From DASZQL01 sp964391865 (lineage in GTDB: Bacteria; Planctomycetota; Phycisphaerae; Phycisphaerales; UBA1924): DNA of 64,000 nucleotides. This document shows positions 9,661 through 16,848 of this stretch, one piece after another. Positions within the stretch are counted from its first letter, which is position 1. Each line of letters opens with the position of its first letter. The notes under the pieces were generated by a model. That model was not told the origin of the DNA. It saw only the letters and a list, made by a program, of their open reading frames with translations, and ran no database searches. The translations under genes and the position numbers were made by a program. The DNA lies in NCBI GenBank assembly GCA_964391865.1, contig CAYMNQ010000008.1:24989-88988 (forward strand). The letters are read 5' to 3'.

Positions 9661-10428
9661 CTACGCGGCATGCCGAAGCCTGACGGCGTGATCGCGCGCG
9701 CTCCCCGCCCGCGGCCCGACAACAACCTCGCCCTCTTCGACCAGCGCGGCCAGCGCCTGGCGCACCGCCGCGCGGGAGGCGCTGCTCAGCCGTGCGAGCT
9801 CCGCCGCGGAGGGCGTTTCACCCGGCACGTCCCGGCGGAGCACCTCGAGGATGCTGCACCGCAGGTCTCCCTTGCGAACAATTCGCGACCGGTAGCCCGG
9901 GTTGTGCTCCAGAATCCAGCTCGATGGGCGGATCGCGTCCGCCTTCGGTTCCACGTCGGGGGCCCATCGCCCCCATCGCCGTGAGCGAGCGGACGCGTGC
10001 CGCTCCGCCGTGCCCCGCAGCGCGGCCTCCGAGCGTTGAACTTCGAACAGCGGCCCCGGCTCCCTGGCGGGCGAGCAGACTTCGGTCACCATCGCGAGGT
10101 CGCGCGGCGCGCCGTGATCGATCGCGGATTCGATCAACAGCCCGAGCACGGCCCGCTCATCCGGCAGCGCTCCCGCCGCCAGCCGGCGCAGGCGGTGCTT
10201 GGCAACGAACCCCCCGTGCGCCGAGAGCCACCCAACCACCAAGGGGAACAGGCGCGCATTGCCGGGGATCGCGCGCGCCGTCTCGACAATCAGGCGCTCA
10301 AGGTCCGGCGATTTCGGCGCCGGCGCCACGTTGAACAGCACGCCAACCCGCGCCCATCGGCGCGTCACACTCGCCGCCCCCCCGGGGGGCTCACGCGGAC
10401 TCTCCGGTTGGCGCGAATGATGGGTCAC
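9661..10428 (-). CDS. Winged-helix protein paired with a nucleotidyltransferase
   Basis: A 255-aa protein starting at GTG 10428, which overlaps the stop of the upstream nucleotidyltransferase gene by four bases (GTGA), implying translational coupling. The C-terminal 70 residues look like a winged helix-turn-helix: DLRCSILEVLRRD, then LARLSSASRAAVRQALAAL and EEGEVVVGPRAG. The middle contains a RPSSWILEHNPGYRSRIV segment that I do not recognise. There is no signal peptide, so it should be cytoplasmic. The two-gene layout resembles type IV (AbiEi/AbiEii-like) toxin-antitoxin pairs, in which a winged-helix protein neutralises a nucleotidyltransferase, but the order is reversed from the usual antitoxin-first arrangement and no family match is certain. 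Treated as a DNA-binding protein of unknown function. Confidence 0.6.
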   Translation of the reverse strand: MTHHSRQPESPREPPGGAASVTRRWARVGVLFNVAPAPKSPDLERLIVETARAIPGNARLFPLVVGWLSAHGGFVAKHRLRRLAAGALPDERAVLGLLIESAIDHGAPRDLAMVTEVCSPAREPGPLFEVQRSEAALRGTAERHASARSRRWGRWAPDVEPKADAIRPSSWILEHNPGYRSRIVRKGDLRCSILEVLRRDVPGETPSAAELARLSSASRAAVRQALAALVEEGEVVVGPRAGSARDHAVRLRHAA

Positions 10429-10997
10429 GGGACGGCCCGCCTGAACACACCGACGATCAGGCGTTGCTCATCGAACCGATCTCCCCCCCCGCCTCCCAGA
10501 TGCTCGGCGTTCAGTCGATCAAGGTGCCGCACAATTCTGTCCAACTCATCCGGGGTTGGGCTCAACGCCCGCAGGTCTTCGAGATCCTGCGGACGCTTCG
10601 GCGCCCCCATCACCTTGGAGGCGATCAGGTCGAAGCGTGAGAGACGCGCCACCTCCAGCGGCCCAAACTGGCCGACAGGCTCAGCACGATCAGCCCAGCC
10701 GAGCGGCAGGCACCACGCGAACGACGAGCAATCTCGGTTGAGCCACGTGGACGGCAGACCGAGCTGGAGCGCGACAACGTGCGCGGCCGATTCGATGGCG
10801 GGCCACCCCTCCTCCGGCCGGGCCGAGATCACATCACAATCGCCCGTCGTGCGCGCGCCGGAGAGCCATCCGCCGAGCAGCCCCGCGACGCCGCCGGCGA
10901 TGACAACGCGCGCGGGCCGCGCTGGAACGGACGATGCCAGTTCCGTGCCGACCGCCCGCAACGCACGCAGTGCCAACTGAGAGTCGAGGCGTTGCAT
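10425..10997 (-). CDS. Nucleotidyltransferase-fold protein, possible toxin-like partner
   Basis: The ATG at 10997 gives 190 aa; further upstream the DNA turns AT-rich and carries a promoter-like sequence, so longer starts are unlikely. The N-terminal third has a nucleotidyltransferase pattern: VVIAGGVAGLLGG followed by ARTTGDCDVIS, matching the G-G...T-D-x-D core of minimal nucleotidyltransferases and DUF6036-type proteins. A later segment (SRFDLIASKVMGAPKRPQDL) fits the helical part of such proteins, where the K and the R/D pair are commonly conserved. It overlaps the winged-helix gene by four bases. Alternatives are an AbiEii-type toxin or a nucleotidyltransferase substrate-domain protein of unrelated role. 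No mobile element was recognised immediately beside it. Confidence 0.6.
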   Translation of the reverse strand: MQRLDSQLALRALRAVGTELASSVPARPARVVIAGGVAGLLGGWLSGARTTGDCDVISARPEEGWPAIESAAHVVALQLGLPSTWLNRDCSSFAWCLPLGWADRAEPVGQFGPLEVARLSRFDLIASKVMGAPKRPQDLEDLRALSPTPDELDRIVRHLDRLNAEHLGGGGGDRFDEQRLIVGVFRRAVP

Positions 10998-11008
10998 TGG
11001 AATCTGAT

Positions 11009-11035
11009 AGTATACGAATATAAACCAATCGTCAA
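11009..11035 (-). promoter_or_regulatory. Candidate sigma70-type promoter, nearly leaderless
   Basis: On the minus strand TTGACG (11035-11030) is followed by TATACT (11014-11009) with 15 nt between, or by TACTAT with 17 nt. The patch is strikingly AT-rich for this region. The ATG at 10997 lies only 11 nt past the TATACT box, so the transcript would have almost no leader. Confidence 0.4.
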
Positions 11036-11528
11036 GCCGTTCATCGGCACATCGCGGCCCCCACCCAAGCTCGATGAGACGCTCGTGGAAGCGGCTATTT
11101 GTTCGCTTTTGGTTTGGAATTCTGATGATGTCACCCTCCCCCCGGGGTGACATCGCGTATCTCTTTGTGCGTCAGAGAGTTACGCCACTCGGCACCCCTC
11201 CAAAGGGTGACAAAACCGCCACATTTTCGGACATTCCTGAACATCCGCCACATCCTGCTCACCCTATGGTGTTGGGGTCATTGTCCTTTGAGAAAGAGAA
11301 GTGAATATCCCCCGCCGAACCGGCTTGGTTCGTGGCGGGCGGGGTCGCTTCTCGCGCGTGTTTTCCGTGCGGGGTTGCCTGCGGTTGACGCCGTTGAGCC
11401 GGATCCAATGATCGTGCTCACGGGCCGGCCCGCCGCGTCGTTTCAGCCAATTTCAGCGGATTTCAGGTTCTGGCAGTGAATGGCATGAACCGGCAGCCCC
11501 CCCGCCGGGGAATGGCTCGCCGATCGGT
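11036..11528. other. Gene-free stretch with CACCC/GGGTGAC palindromes
   Basis: About 490 bases with no supported gene. It holds a perfect 10-bp inverted repeat (GATGTCACCC at 11127-11136, GGGTGACATC at 11145-11154), a shorter related one near 11193-11211 and a weaker one near 11259-11280. A separate stem, CCCGCCGAACC pairing with GGTTC..GGCGGG, lies at 11311-11339. The repeated half-sites could be operators for the neighbouring pair or simply repeats. Confidence 0.45.
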
Positions 11529-12200
11529 TTACGGCGTGCCCGCGGCGATCGCCGCGTCGACGGCTGCCACCGGCATCTCAACCGGCCCCTCGGCGCTGAC
11601 GGGCAGCGCTCGCGCGAAGACCTTCACACGCCGCTCGGCGAACTCGACCACGCCCCGCTCGACGCAGCGCCGGATCGTGGCCGCGCGGTCTTCCATGCTG
11701 CCCGAGCGTAGGATCGCGCCGAGCGCGCGGACCGCTTCGTGCATTTCGGGGGCGAGCGATCGAATGCCGCTCGGCCGCGAGGGCGGCGCGGCGGCCCGAG
11801 TCCAAGCCTGTTCAGATGAGGACGAGCAGGCTTGGATTTGTTGCGACCAGGTTCTCGTGTCGCTGCTGGAGATTCGTGACTTCGAGCGACGAGTTGGACC
11901 GCAGCATCGAGATGGTGGTCGCGGAGATTCGGACCGACTCGATGGTGGTCGAGAAGTAGACACGATTCTGCATCGCGGACCGGCGAAGGAAATGGTCGAG
12001 ATCGCCAGAGTTCCCGTTGACGCGGGTGCTGATGACTTACGCGACCTCGCCCCGCCTAAAGCTGTCCTGGAGCACGCGCCGCGCTTCGGGCGTGTCATGA
12101 ATCAGATCCGCACGAAGGCCCCCTTCGCTGAGCGCACCACCTCCGACGCCACCAATCGGCTGACAGACCCGGCCCCGCTTAACGCACGGCTACCGTCGCG
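11529..12200 (-). pseudogene. Decayed gene remnant, possibly a recombinase-like protein
   Basis: Three protein-like minus-strand pieces follow each other in different frames or across stops. From about 12200 to 12034 a piece ends in ADLIHDTPEARRVLQDSFRR and a TAA. The same frame then continues to a TGA at 11812-11814, including MQNRVYFSTTIESVRISATT. The last piece (about 11810-11529) includes LAPEMHEAVRALGAILRSGS and DRAATIRRCVERGVVEFAER. That charged ending resembles the C-terminal tail of large serine recombinases, but the match is weak and no catalytic domain is seen. A perfect 10-bp inverted repeat (11801-11810 / 11827-11836) lies at the junction of the last two pieces. I read this as a broken gene or the overlap of two fragments; the original function is unknown. 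Confidence 0.35.
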
Positions 12201-12299
12201 CGGCGCTCGGCGGGCGGTGTATTCTGGATTCTCAAGTCCGCCTGCGGATTCGGGACTTCCTATCCTGCTGCACAGGTTCATCCATCCGGAGTTCAACCG

Positions 12300-12848
12300 A
12301 TGGCTCAGCGTGCTTCCAAAGCGTCGGCGAAGGTCGTGAAGCGGTCGGCGGCTGCTCGTCGGGATGCGACACCGTTGAAGGCGCGCACCGCGGTGACCGC
12401 GAAGACAACCACGAAGTCCGGCAAGACCAAGAGCGGCGACTCGTCGCCGCGTCTGCTTTCCGGCGGGAACCCGCAGATCGCGAAGGCTGACGGTGATGCG
12501 CCGGTGCAGGCGTACATCGCGGCGATGCCCGGCTGGAAGCGTGATGTCGGGCGATGGCTTGATGAACTCATCGTGCGGACGGTGCCCGGGGTTCGCAAGG
12601 CGGTGCGGTGGAACTCGCCGTTCTACGGGATCGAGGGTGAGGGTTGGTTCTTGGCGTTTCATTGCATCACGAAGTACGTGAAAGTGACATGCTTCCGGGG
12701 CGCGTTGTTGAAGCCGCCGCCGCCGGTGGAGTCCAAGATGAAGGATGTGCGGTACTTCCACATCCACGAGGACGACGAGCTTGACGAGAAGCTGGTGACG
12801 AGTTGGATTCGGCAGGCTTCGAAACTGCCGGGTGAGACGTGCTTCTGA
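12300..12848 (+). CDS. DUF1801 domain protein with Lys/Ala-rich N-terminal tail
   Basis: A 182-aa protein; GGAG at 12288-12291 precedes the ATG by 8 nt. Residues about 1-60 are a basic, Lys/Ala/Thr-rich, probably disordered tail (AKVVKRSAAARRD, TTTKSGKTKSG) of the kind found on nucleic-acid-binding proteins. Residues about 65-182 match DUF1801: DAPVQAYIAAMPGWKRDVGR, then VPGVRKAVRWNSPFYGIEG, a KYVKVTCFRGA segment and a YFHIHEDDELDE segment. DUF1801 proteins adopt a frataxin-like fold; their biochemical role is not firmly established. It appears monocistronic. The stop codon lies inside a 7-bp tandem repeat. Confidence 0.8.
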   Translation: MAQRASKASAKVVKRSAAARRDATPLKARTAVTAKTTTKSGKTKSGDSSPRLLSGGNPQIAKADGDAPVQAYIAAMPGWKRDVGRWLDELIVRTVPGVRKAVRWNSPFYGIEGEGWFLAFHCITKYVKVTCFRGALLKPPPPVESKMKDVRYFHIHEDDELDEKLVTSWIRQASKLPGETCF

Positions 12849-12869
12849 GTGCTGAGTGCTGAGTGCTGA
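12845..12869. repeat. Tandem repeat of CTGAGTG (3.6 copies)
   Basis: CTGAGTG is repeated three times plus CTGA, starting over the stop codon of the DUF1801 gene. Similar short tandem motifs occur between genes in planctomycetes; no function is evident. Confidence 0.85.
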
Positions 12870-13531
12870 AAAACCCGCCGGCGGGCGTGATGGTGTATGG
12901 CTCGGCTTTCGCCGAACGCCGTCACTGCGATTCCGATCGGCGGCGGGGCGGCGCGCTTGGTTGGCGTGCCGCTGGCCGACGCGGATCGTTCGAGCGGGGT
13001 TGTGAGGCCCCGCTCTCGCTCGGGCCGGGCGTCTGCAGCCGCCGACACGAGCGGAGGACGCCGCGAGGGCGCCCTGTACCTCTTCCGGTTTGCGTCACCG
13101 GCGCGCGCACAGGGCGTGACTTGCGAGGCTTGTTTTTGCGCGCGGGATTGCGCGGTTGGGCGTTGGGACGGGGGAGCGGGGGAATTTTGAAGTCGTTGAG
13201 ATTTTCTTGGGATGGGGCGGGAACGGGGTCGCCGGCGCGCGCACAGACGGTGACCTGTGAAGGTGGTCGCCGGGGGTTCGTCTGTGCGCGTGAGACGCCT
13301 GTCGAACGAAGACACTGACCTGCAGGAACAGGTCAGTGGCACGAGGTCGTCTCTGCCCGTTGCGTACTGGGGCGTTGCCGTGCACGGCGGGCACGAGATC
13401 GGCTCCGAGCCGCCGAAGCCCGTGGCACGTTACGAGGCGTGCTACCCGCCCTTGCAACTGTCGTCGCAGTCCGCCGTACGATCTCACGGACTCCGCGTCA
13501 CAGGCCGACACCGTCTGATTGGAGCGTCATC
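12849..13531. other. Repeat-rich gene-free stretch
   Basis: About 680 bases without a supported gene; frames here are out-of-context Arg/Gly-rich readings. It contains a 31-bp imperfect direct repeat starting CCGGCGCGCGCACAG (13098-13128 and 13232-13262), an 11-bp inverted repeat (CGCGCACAGAC 13238-13248 / GTCTGTGCGCG 13280-13290) and a perfect hairpin at 13313-13338. Confidence 0.55.
13313..13338. repeat. Perfect hairpin CACTGACCTG/CAGGTCAGTG
   Basis: Ten-bp perfect arms with a CAGGAA loop. Its GGTCAGTG edge is shared with the hairpin at 34806-34825. REP-like element or structured RNA; not followed by a T-run, so not a classical terminator. Confidence 0.6.
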
Positions 13532-14065
13532 GTGCGACACCACAGCCACTCAGGTCCGCGTTTTATCGCGCGAAACGCCTTGCTTGCGTGCGTGCCGATC
13601 GTTGTGAGTGCTTGCGCTCACACCGAGGAGGTGCACACCGTGCCGCCTCCCGAAGCAGCGCAACGATCGACTGCGATGAACCGTGAACCAAGCACGGCGC
13701 TCATGCCGGCGGAGAGCGAGACGCCGATTGTGCTCACGGGGCTTGTTCAACGGATGCCGTGGACAAAGTCAGGAGAGTCTTGGAATGCGGGCGGAAGCGA
13801 GTACTTCGTGCTCGTCACGGATGAGCCAGGCTACGGAAACCCGCCGCGTTCGAGATGGATCATGCGGCCGACCGATGCGCATCCCTTCGAGACGTTCTCG
13901 CACTATGAGTCGCGGCGAGTTGAAATCACGGGGCGTCGTGCGGGGTCGATCGTCTTTGAGCCCGAATCGGGCACGCAGTATCCAACGCACAATCGAGTGC
14001 CCGGCAAAACAGTCCGCGGCGGCGGGATCATCGTGGATTCCATCATCGTTCTGACGGATCGGTGA
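13532..14065 (+). CDS. Small lipoprotein of unknown function
   Basis: A 177-aa protein read from GTG 13532, with GGAG (13521-13524) 7 nt upstream. The N-terminus is a lipoprotein signal: basic start, hydrophobic stretch LLACVPIVV and lipobox VSAC with the acylated cysteine at about residue 28. The mature part begins HTEEVHTVPPPEAAQR and is mostly beta: IVLTGLVQRMPWTKSGESWN, YFVLVTDEP, RRVEITGRRAGSIVF. The pattern recalls small OB-fold-like domains in which a label or value is stored and reported. It sits alone between repeat-filled spacers. I do not recognise the family; likely anchored to a membrane. Confidence 0.65.
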   Translation: MRHHSHSGPRFIARNALLACVPIVVSACAHTEEVHTVPPPEAAQRSTAMNREPSTALMPAESETPIVLTGLVQRMPWTKSGESWNAGGSEYFVLVTDEPGYGNPPRSRWIMRPTDAHPFETFSHYESRRVEITGRRAGSIVFEPESGTQYPTHNRVPGKTVRGGGIIVDSIIVLTDR

Positions 14066-14133
14066 GAGCGCACCGCGCTCTGTTGAATTGCTCCCTCGCC
14101 CCTTCAGGGCTCCCGAACTTGGCAGGCACGATT

Positions 14134-14175
14134 CCGGGGGGTTCGCTCGCCCGTCGGGACTCGCTCAACCCCCGG
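14134..14175. repeat. Palindromic element, copy A
   Basis: Arms CCGGGGG and CCCCCGG enclose TTCGCTCG (14142-14149) and GACTCGCTC (14158-14166). A second small hairpin (CTTCGGGCCGAAG) follows at about 14191-14203. The element at 15800-15835 has the same inner sequences but a different, self-complementary stem. Confidence 0.6.
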
Positions 14176-14229
14176 CAACGAGCCGCCCGCCCTTCGGGCC
14201 GAAGAACCGAGCGCTGCAACAGAGCAAGC

Positions 14230-14751
14230 TCACCGCAGATCACGATAGAAGTATGTCGTGCCACAGAACTCGCCTGCTGGGAAGAGGGCGTAGTTGGGGA
14301 TGTCGCCCACGCGGACCCAGCCGAGCTTGGTGTAGAGGCGGGCCGCGTCGCCGTTGGTGACGGCGTCGAGGACGAGGAGCGTGCGGCCGCAGTCTTTGGC
14401 GAGTGATTCGGCGGCGCGCATGAGCTGCTCGCCCAGACCCTGGCGGCGGGCGCGGCGGTGGACGAGCATTTTCATGAGGTCGGCGCGGTGCGGCTGGTTG
14501 TCGGGGAGGTCGAGTTGGAGTTGCACGGTGCCGCAGATACCGTGAGCGTCTTCGGCGACGAGGATGGCGCGTTCGCCGTCAGCGACGGCGCGGGCGACGC
14601 GCTGCCAGAAGGCGAGGGCGCGCTCGCGCGGGAGGGGGAGCATGAAGCCGACGGAGGCGCCGCCCTCGACGCAGTCGATCAGGACGTCGGCGAGCTGGTT
14701 GATCTGTGCTTCGGTGATGGCGTGCAGGCGGCGCAGTATGGGCGTGGGCAT
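14230..14751 (-). CDS. GNAT-family N-acetyltransferase
   Basis: A 173-aa cytoplasmic protein from ATG 14751, with GGAG 8 nt upstream; an in-frame TTG at 14781 is less likely. The N-terminus (ITEAQINQLADVLIDCVEGG) leads into a GNAT fold. Motif A is clear: LMKMLVHRRARRQGLGEQLM, where the R-R-x-G-L-G loop binds the acetyl-CoA pyrophosphate. Motif B follows: TLLVLDAVTNGDAARLYTKL and GWVRVGDIPNYAL. Such proteins transfer an acetyl group from acetyl-CoA to an amine on a small molecule or protein; the substrate cannot be read from the sequence. The gene stands alone, flanked by palindromic repeats on both sides. Confidence 0.9.
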   Translation of the reverse strand: MPTPILRRLHAITEAQINQLADVLIDCVEGGASVGFMLPLPRERALAFWQRVARAVADGERAILVAEDAHGICGTVQLQLDLPDNQPHRADLMKMLVHRRARRQGLGEQLMRAAESLAKDCGRTLLVLDAVTNGDAARLYTKLGWVRVGDIPNYALFPAGEFCGTTYFYRDLR

Positions 14752-14790
14752 GGTGGTGGCTCCGGGCGTCGTGCTATTCAAGAATGGGAC

Positions 14791-15002
14791 TCACCGCAGA
14801 GACGCAGAGGACGCAGAAAATAGAAGAGCTCGGAAGCCACGGATTGCACGGATGGACACGGATTTAGGAAAGAATCGCGACGGACGATCACAGACTGCAC
14901 GGACATTTTAAGACTTTGGCGAGAGCTGTCCGCGAACGTGCGCTCGCGTCGGTGACCATCGCGTGATTCGTATCCGTGCCCATCCGTGGAATCCGTGGCT
15001 TC
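14791..15002. repeat. Long imperfect inverted repeat with CCGCAGAGACGCAGAG tag
   Basis: The segment begins with TCACCGCAGAGACGCAGAG (14791-14809), identical to 34855-34873. Arms 14833-14863 and 14972-15002 are 31 bp long with two mismatches (core CACGGATTGCACGGATGG). Dispersed, apparently non-coding repeat. Confidence 0.75.
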
Positions 15003-15027
15003 TTGTCTCTCTGCGCGGTCGACGAGA

Positions 15028-15633
15028 TCAGTCGATGACGCGCTCGCCGCCGTCGTCGAGTTTTTGCGGGCGTTTCCAATATGCGTACTGCGGCACCCAG
15101 TCCTGCTCGCCCAGCCCGGCGAGGCTGAGGATGTGCCAGATGGGGCAGTAGAGATCGCCCGGGCCGAAGTTGGCGGCGTTGCGCTTGAAGATCTGATCGC
15201 CGCGGCGGGCGTAGGCGACGAGGCCCGGCGTGTTGTTGTGGCCGGGTTGGACGGATTGCTCTCTGATGTAGTCGCCGCCGGCGTGGGAAGCCATGCGGAA
15301 GCGCCAACCGCGCTGGTTGGCGAAGGCGCGCTGGACTTCCGGCGGGTCCTTCGACAGCAGCACGACGGCGTACGCGCTTTCGAGATGCGGCAGGAAGGCG
15401 TTGAGGCCGTCGGCCCAGAGGGTGCAGTATCGGCAGCCCTGCCCCATGTTGTGGATCGCGAAGAGTGTGTCGCGCCCGGCGAAGAGGTCGAGGAGCGTGG
15501 CGCTGCCGTCGAGCGTGTCGAAGCGGTAGTTCTTGACGGGGGTCGGCGCGGCGGCTCGGCGGAGCTCGTTGAGACGGGCGATCTTCTGCTCGATTTCCTG
15601 CTCGAGTTGCTGGTGTTCGTGCATGGCGTGCAT
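15028..15633 (-). CDS. DUF899-family thioredoxin-like protein
   Basis: A 201-aa protein from ATG 15633 (198 aa if the second ATG at 15624 is used); no strong Shine-Dalgarno precedes either, and frames reaching further upstream run through palindromic repeats and are rejected. An N-terminal helix (LEQEIEQKIARLNELRRAA) precedes a thioredoxin-like domain: YRFDTLDGSATLLDLFAGRD, LFAIHNMGQGCRYCTLWADG, AYAVVLLSKDPPEVQRAFAN and RFRMASHAGGDYIREQ. The CRYC pair lies where DUF899 and AhpC/TSA-like proteins carry their redox cysteines, so thiol redox chemistry is plausible but unproven. No signal peptide, so cytoplasmic. Confidence 0.85.
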   Translation of the reverse strand: MHAMHEHQQLEQEIEQKIARLNELRRAAAPTPVKNYRFDTLDGSATLLDLFAGRDTLFAIHNMGQGCRYCTLWADGLNAFLPHLESAYAVVLLSKDPPEVQRAFANQRGWRFRMASHAGGDYIREQSVQPGHNNTPGLVAYARRGDQIFKRNAANFGPGDLYCPIWHILSLAGLGEQDWVPQYAYWKRPQKLDDGGERVID

Positions 15634-16002
15634 TGTAGAGCGACTTCGGGATGAGATTTCACTGCGGAGGCGCGGAGGACGGGGAGAGAGACGTATTGAG
15701 ACTTCTGACCAGTCGCACTTTGGAATGAGCTTGCTGTGCTGGAATCCTTCGTGGCGCTCCGTCGCTCCTTCGGAGCGAGTCTGAAGAGTCTCCCATGTTC
15801 CACGGGCTTCGCTCGAAGACTCGCTCCACCCGTGGCTACAACCCGACGGCCGCTCGGGCCTGAGAATGAGGATTTCAGCAGAGGTGGGTGAGCGGTCAGA
15901 CGAGTTGTCAGATGGGGCTGGCGCACACCTGACTGACTTCGCGTCGGCGTCGTCCGTCACCTCGCGCGGAGCGGCTCGTCGACGGCTTCTTTGTGCTCGA
16001 TC
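15634..16002. other. Gene-free stretch with palindromic repeats
   Basis: About 370 bases without a supported gene. 15659-15681 is a diverged copy (19 of 23 identical) of the CCGCAGAGACGCAGAG repeat at 14791-14813. 15800-15835 is copy B of the two-hairpin element. A further palindrome, CTCCTTCGGAG, lies at about 15765-15775. Confidence 0.55.
15800..15835. repeat. Palindromic element, copy B
   Basis: Arms CCACGGG (15800-15806) and CCCGTGG (15829-15835) enclose TTCGCTCG (15808-15815) and GACTCGCTC (15818-15826), the same inner sequences as copy A at 14134-14175. A GCCGCTCGGGCCTGAG segment follows, parallel to the second hairpin of copy A. Confidence 0.6.
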
Positions 16003-16617
16003 TCAAGTGGAAGGCGTGTCGGGCAGGAGTGTTCCGCGGTAGCCGGTGGCGATGATGTACATCTCGCGTGAGACTTCGCGGCTGGCTTTGGGCTTGAAGC
16101 CGCGGCAATACTCGAAGAGTGCCGTCACGTCTTTCTGGAAGCGCGGGTAGTCGGCGCCCTCGAAGGCTTTGATGGCGAAGGCGCCGCCGGGCTTGATGAG
16201 CGCGGGGAGCAGCGAGACCGTTTGGTCGCAGAGTCGGATGGAGAGTTCGTGGTCGTTGATGCCGTTGGTGTTGGGGGCCATGTCGGAGAGGATCACGTCG
16301 AAGCGGCCCTCGACGAGCGCCGTGAGGTCCGCGGGGTTGGTTTTGTAGATGTCGCTGACGATGTGCTTCACGTTGTCCGGCATTTGGTGGCGGATGGTCT
16401 GCAGGTCGATGCCGAGGACGCGCCCGGACGGGCCGACGATTTCCGAGGCGACTTGGAGCCACGCGCCGGGAGCGCAGCCGAGGTCGAGGACGTAATCGCC
16501 CTTGCGGATCAGGCGTTTGGACTCCTGGATCTGCTGGAGTTTGTACGCGGAGCGCGCGACGTAGCCCTCGGCTTTCGCTTTCCTAAAGAACTCGTCGTGA
16601 AGAACTCGGCGGGGCAT
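16003..16617 (-). CDS. rlmE: 23S rRNA (uridine-2'-O)-methyltransferase RlmE
   Basis: A 204-aa protein of typical RlmE/FtsJ length. In the family it methylates the 2'-O of U2552 in the 23S rRNA A-loop, using S-adenosylmethionine, late in 50S assembly. The K-D-K-E catalytic set is visible: K in SAYKLQQI, D in VILSDMAPN, K in FAIKAFEG and E in VSREMYI. The SAM-binding motif is VLDLGCAPGAW. The start ATG at 16617 lacks a clear Shine-Dalgarno, but the N-terminus (DEFFRKAKAEGYVARSAYKL) aligns with the family start. It is transcribed away from the export operon at 16849 and has no obvious operon partner. Cytoplasmic. Confidence 0.93.
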   Translation of the reverse strand: MPRRVLHDEFFRKAKAEGYVARSAYKLQQIQESKRLIRKGDYVLDLGCAPGAWLQVASEIVGPSGRVLGIDLQTIRHQMPDNVKHIVSDIYKTNPADLTALVEGRFDVILSDMAPNTNGINDHELSIRLCDQTVSLLPALIKPGGAFAIKAFEGADYPRFQKDVTALFEYCRGFKPKASREVSREMYIIATGYRGTLLPDTPST

Positions 16618-16678
16618 GGATTATGCATGAGACAACGGCGTGGGTGCATCCGCTTCGATGCGTGAAACGATAGCGACT

Positions 16679-16711
16679 GAACTCCGAACCAGTCGTTGCG
16701 TGTCGGAGTTC
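16679..16711. promoter_or_regulatory. Inverted repeat between rlmE and the export operon
   Basis: GAACTCCGA (16679-16687) and TCGGAGTTC (16703-16711) form a perfect 9-bp inverted repeat centred in the divergent spacer, a reasonable place for an operator. No promoter boxes were firmly identified. Confidence 0.3.
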
Positions 16712-16848
16712 GTTCGCTGCCGTTCGGTCGTCAAACCTGATAGATTTGCCGTTGCCGGCAGGGTGGAGTCGTCCGCTCGCCGCATCCGTGCGGGCGATGT
16801 CCGGTAGACCAATGGCCTGCAAGGTTGCGCGGGCCGTGGGAGGTTTCT

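Noticed and set aside
11476..12339. Long plus-strand frame opposite the decayed gene
   Set aside because: The product is low-complexity Arg/Ala/Ser, typical of an antisense reading; it overlaps the start of the DUF1801 gene and has no domain.
12845..12869. Possible CRISPR-like repeat
   Set aside because: Seven-base tandem units without spacers; no cas gene in the window.
12863..13318. Open plus-strand frame with Arg/Gly-rich product
   Set aside because: It runs through direct and inverted repeats, has no ribosome binding site and no domain content; a by-product of GC-rich repeats.
14838..15002. A small RNA gene in the long inverted repeat
   Set aside because: The fold is plausible, but no promoter or terminator bounds it and the sequence looks like a dispersed repeat.
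15634..15960. Upstream extension of the DUF899 gene to about 310 aa
   Set aside because: The extension reads through palindromic intergenic repeats and is not part of the thioredoxin-like domain; the ATG at 15633 is a better start.
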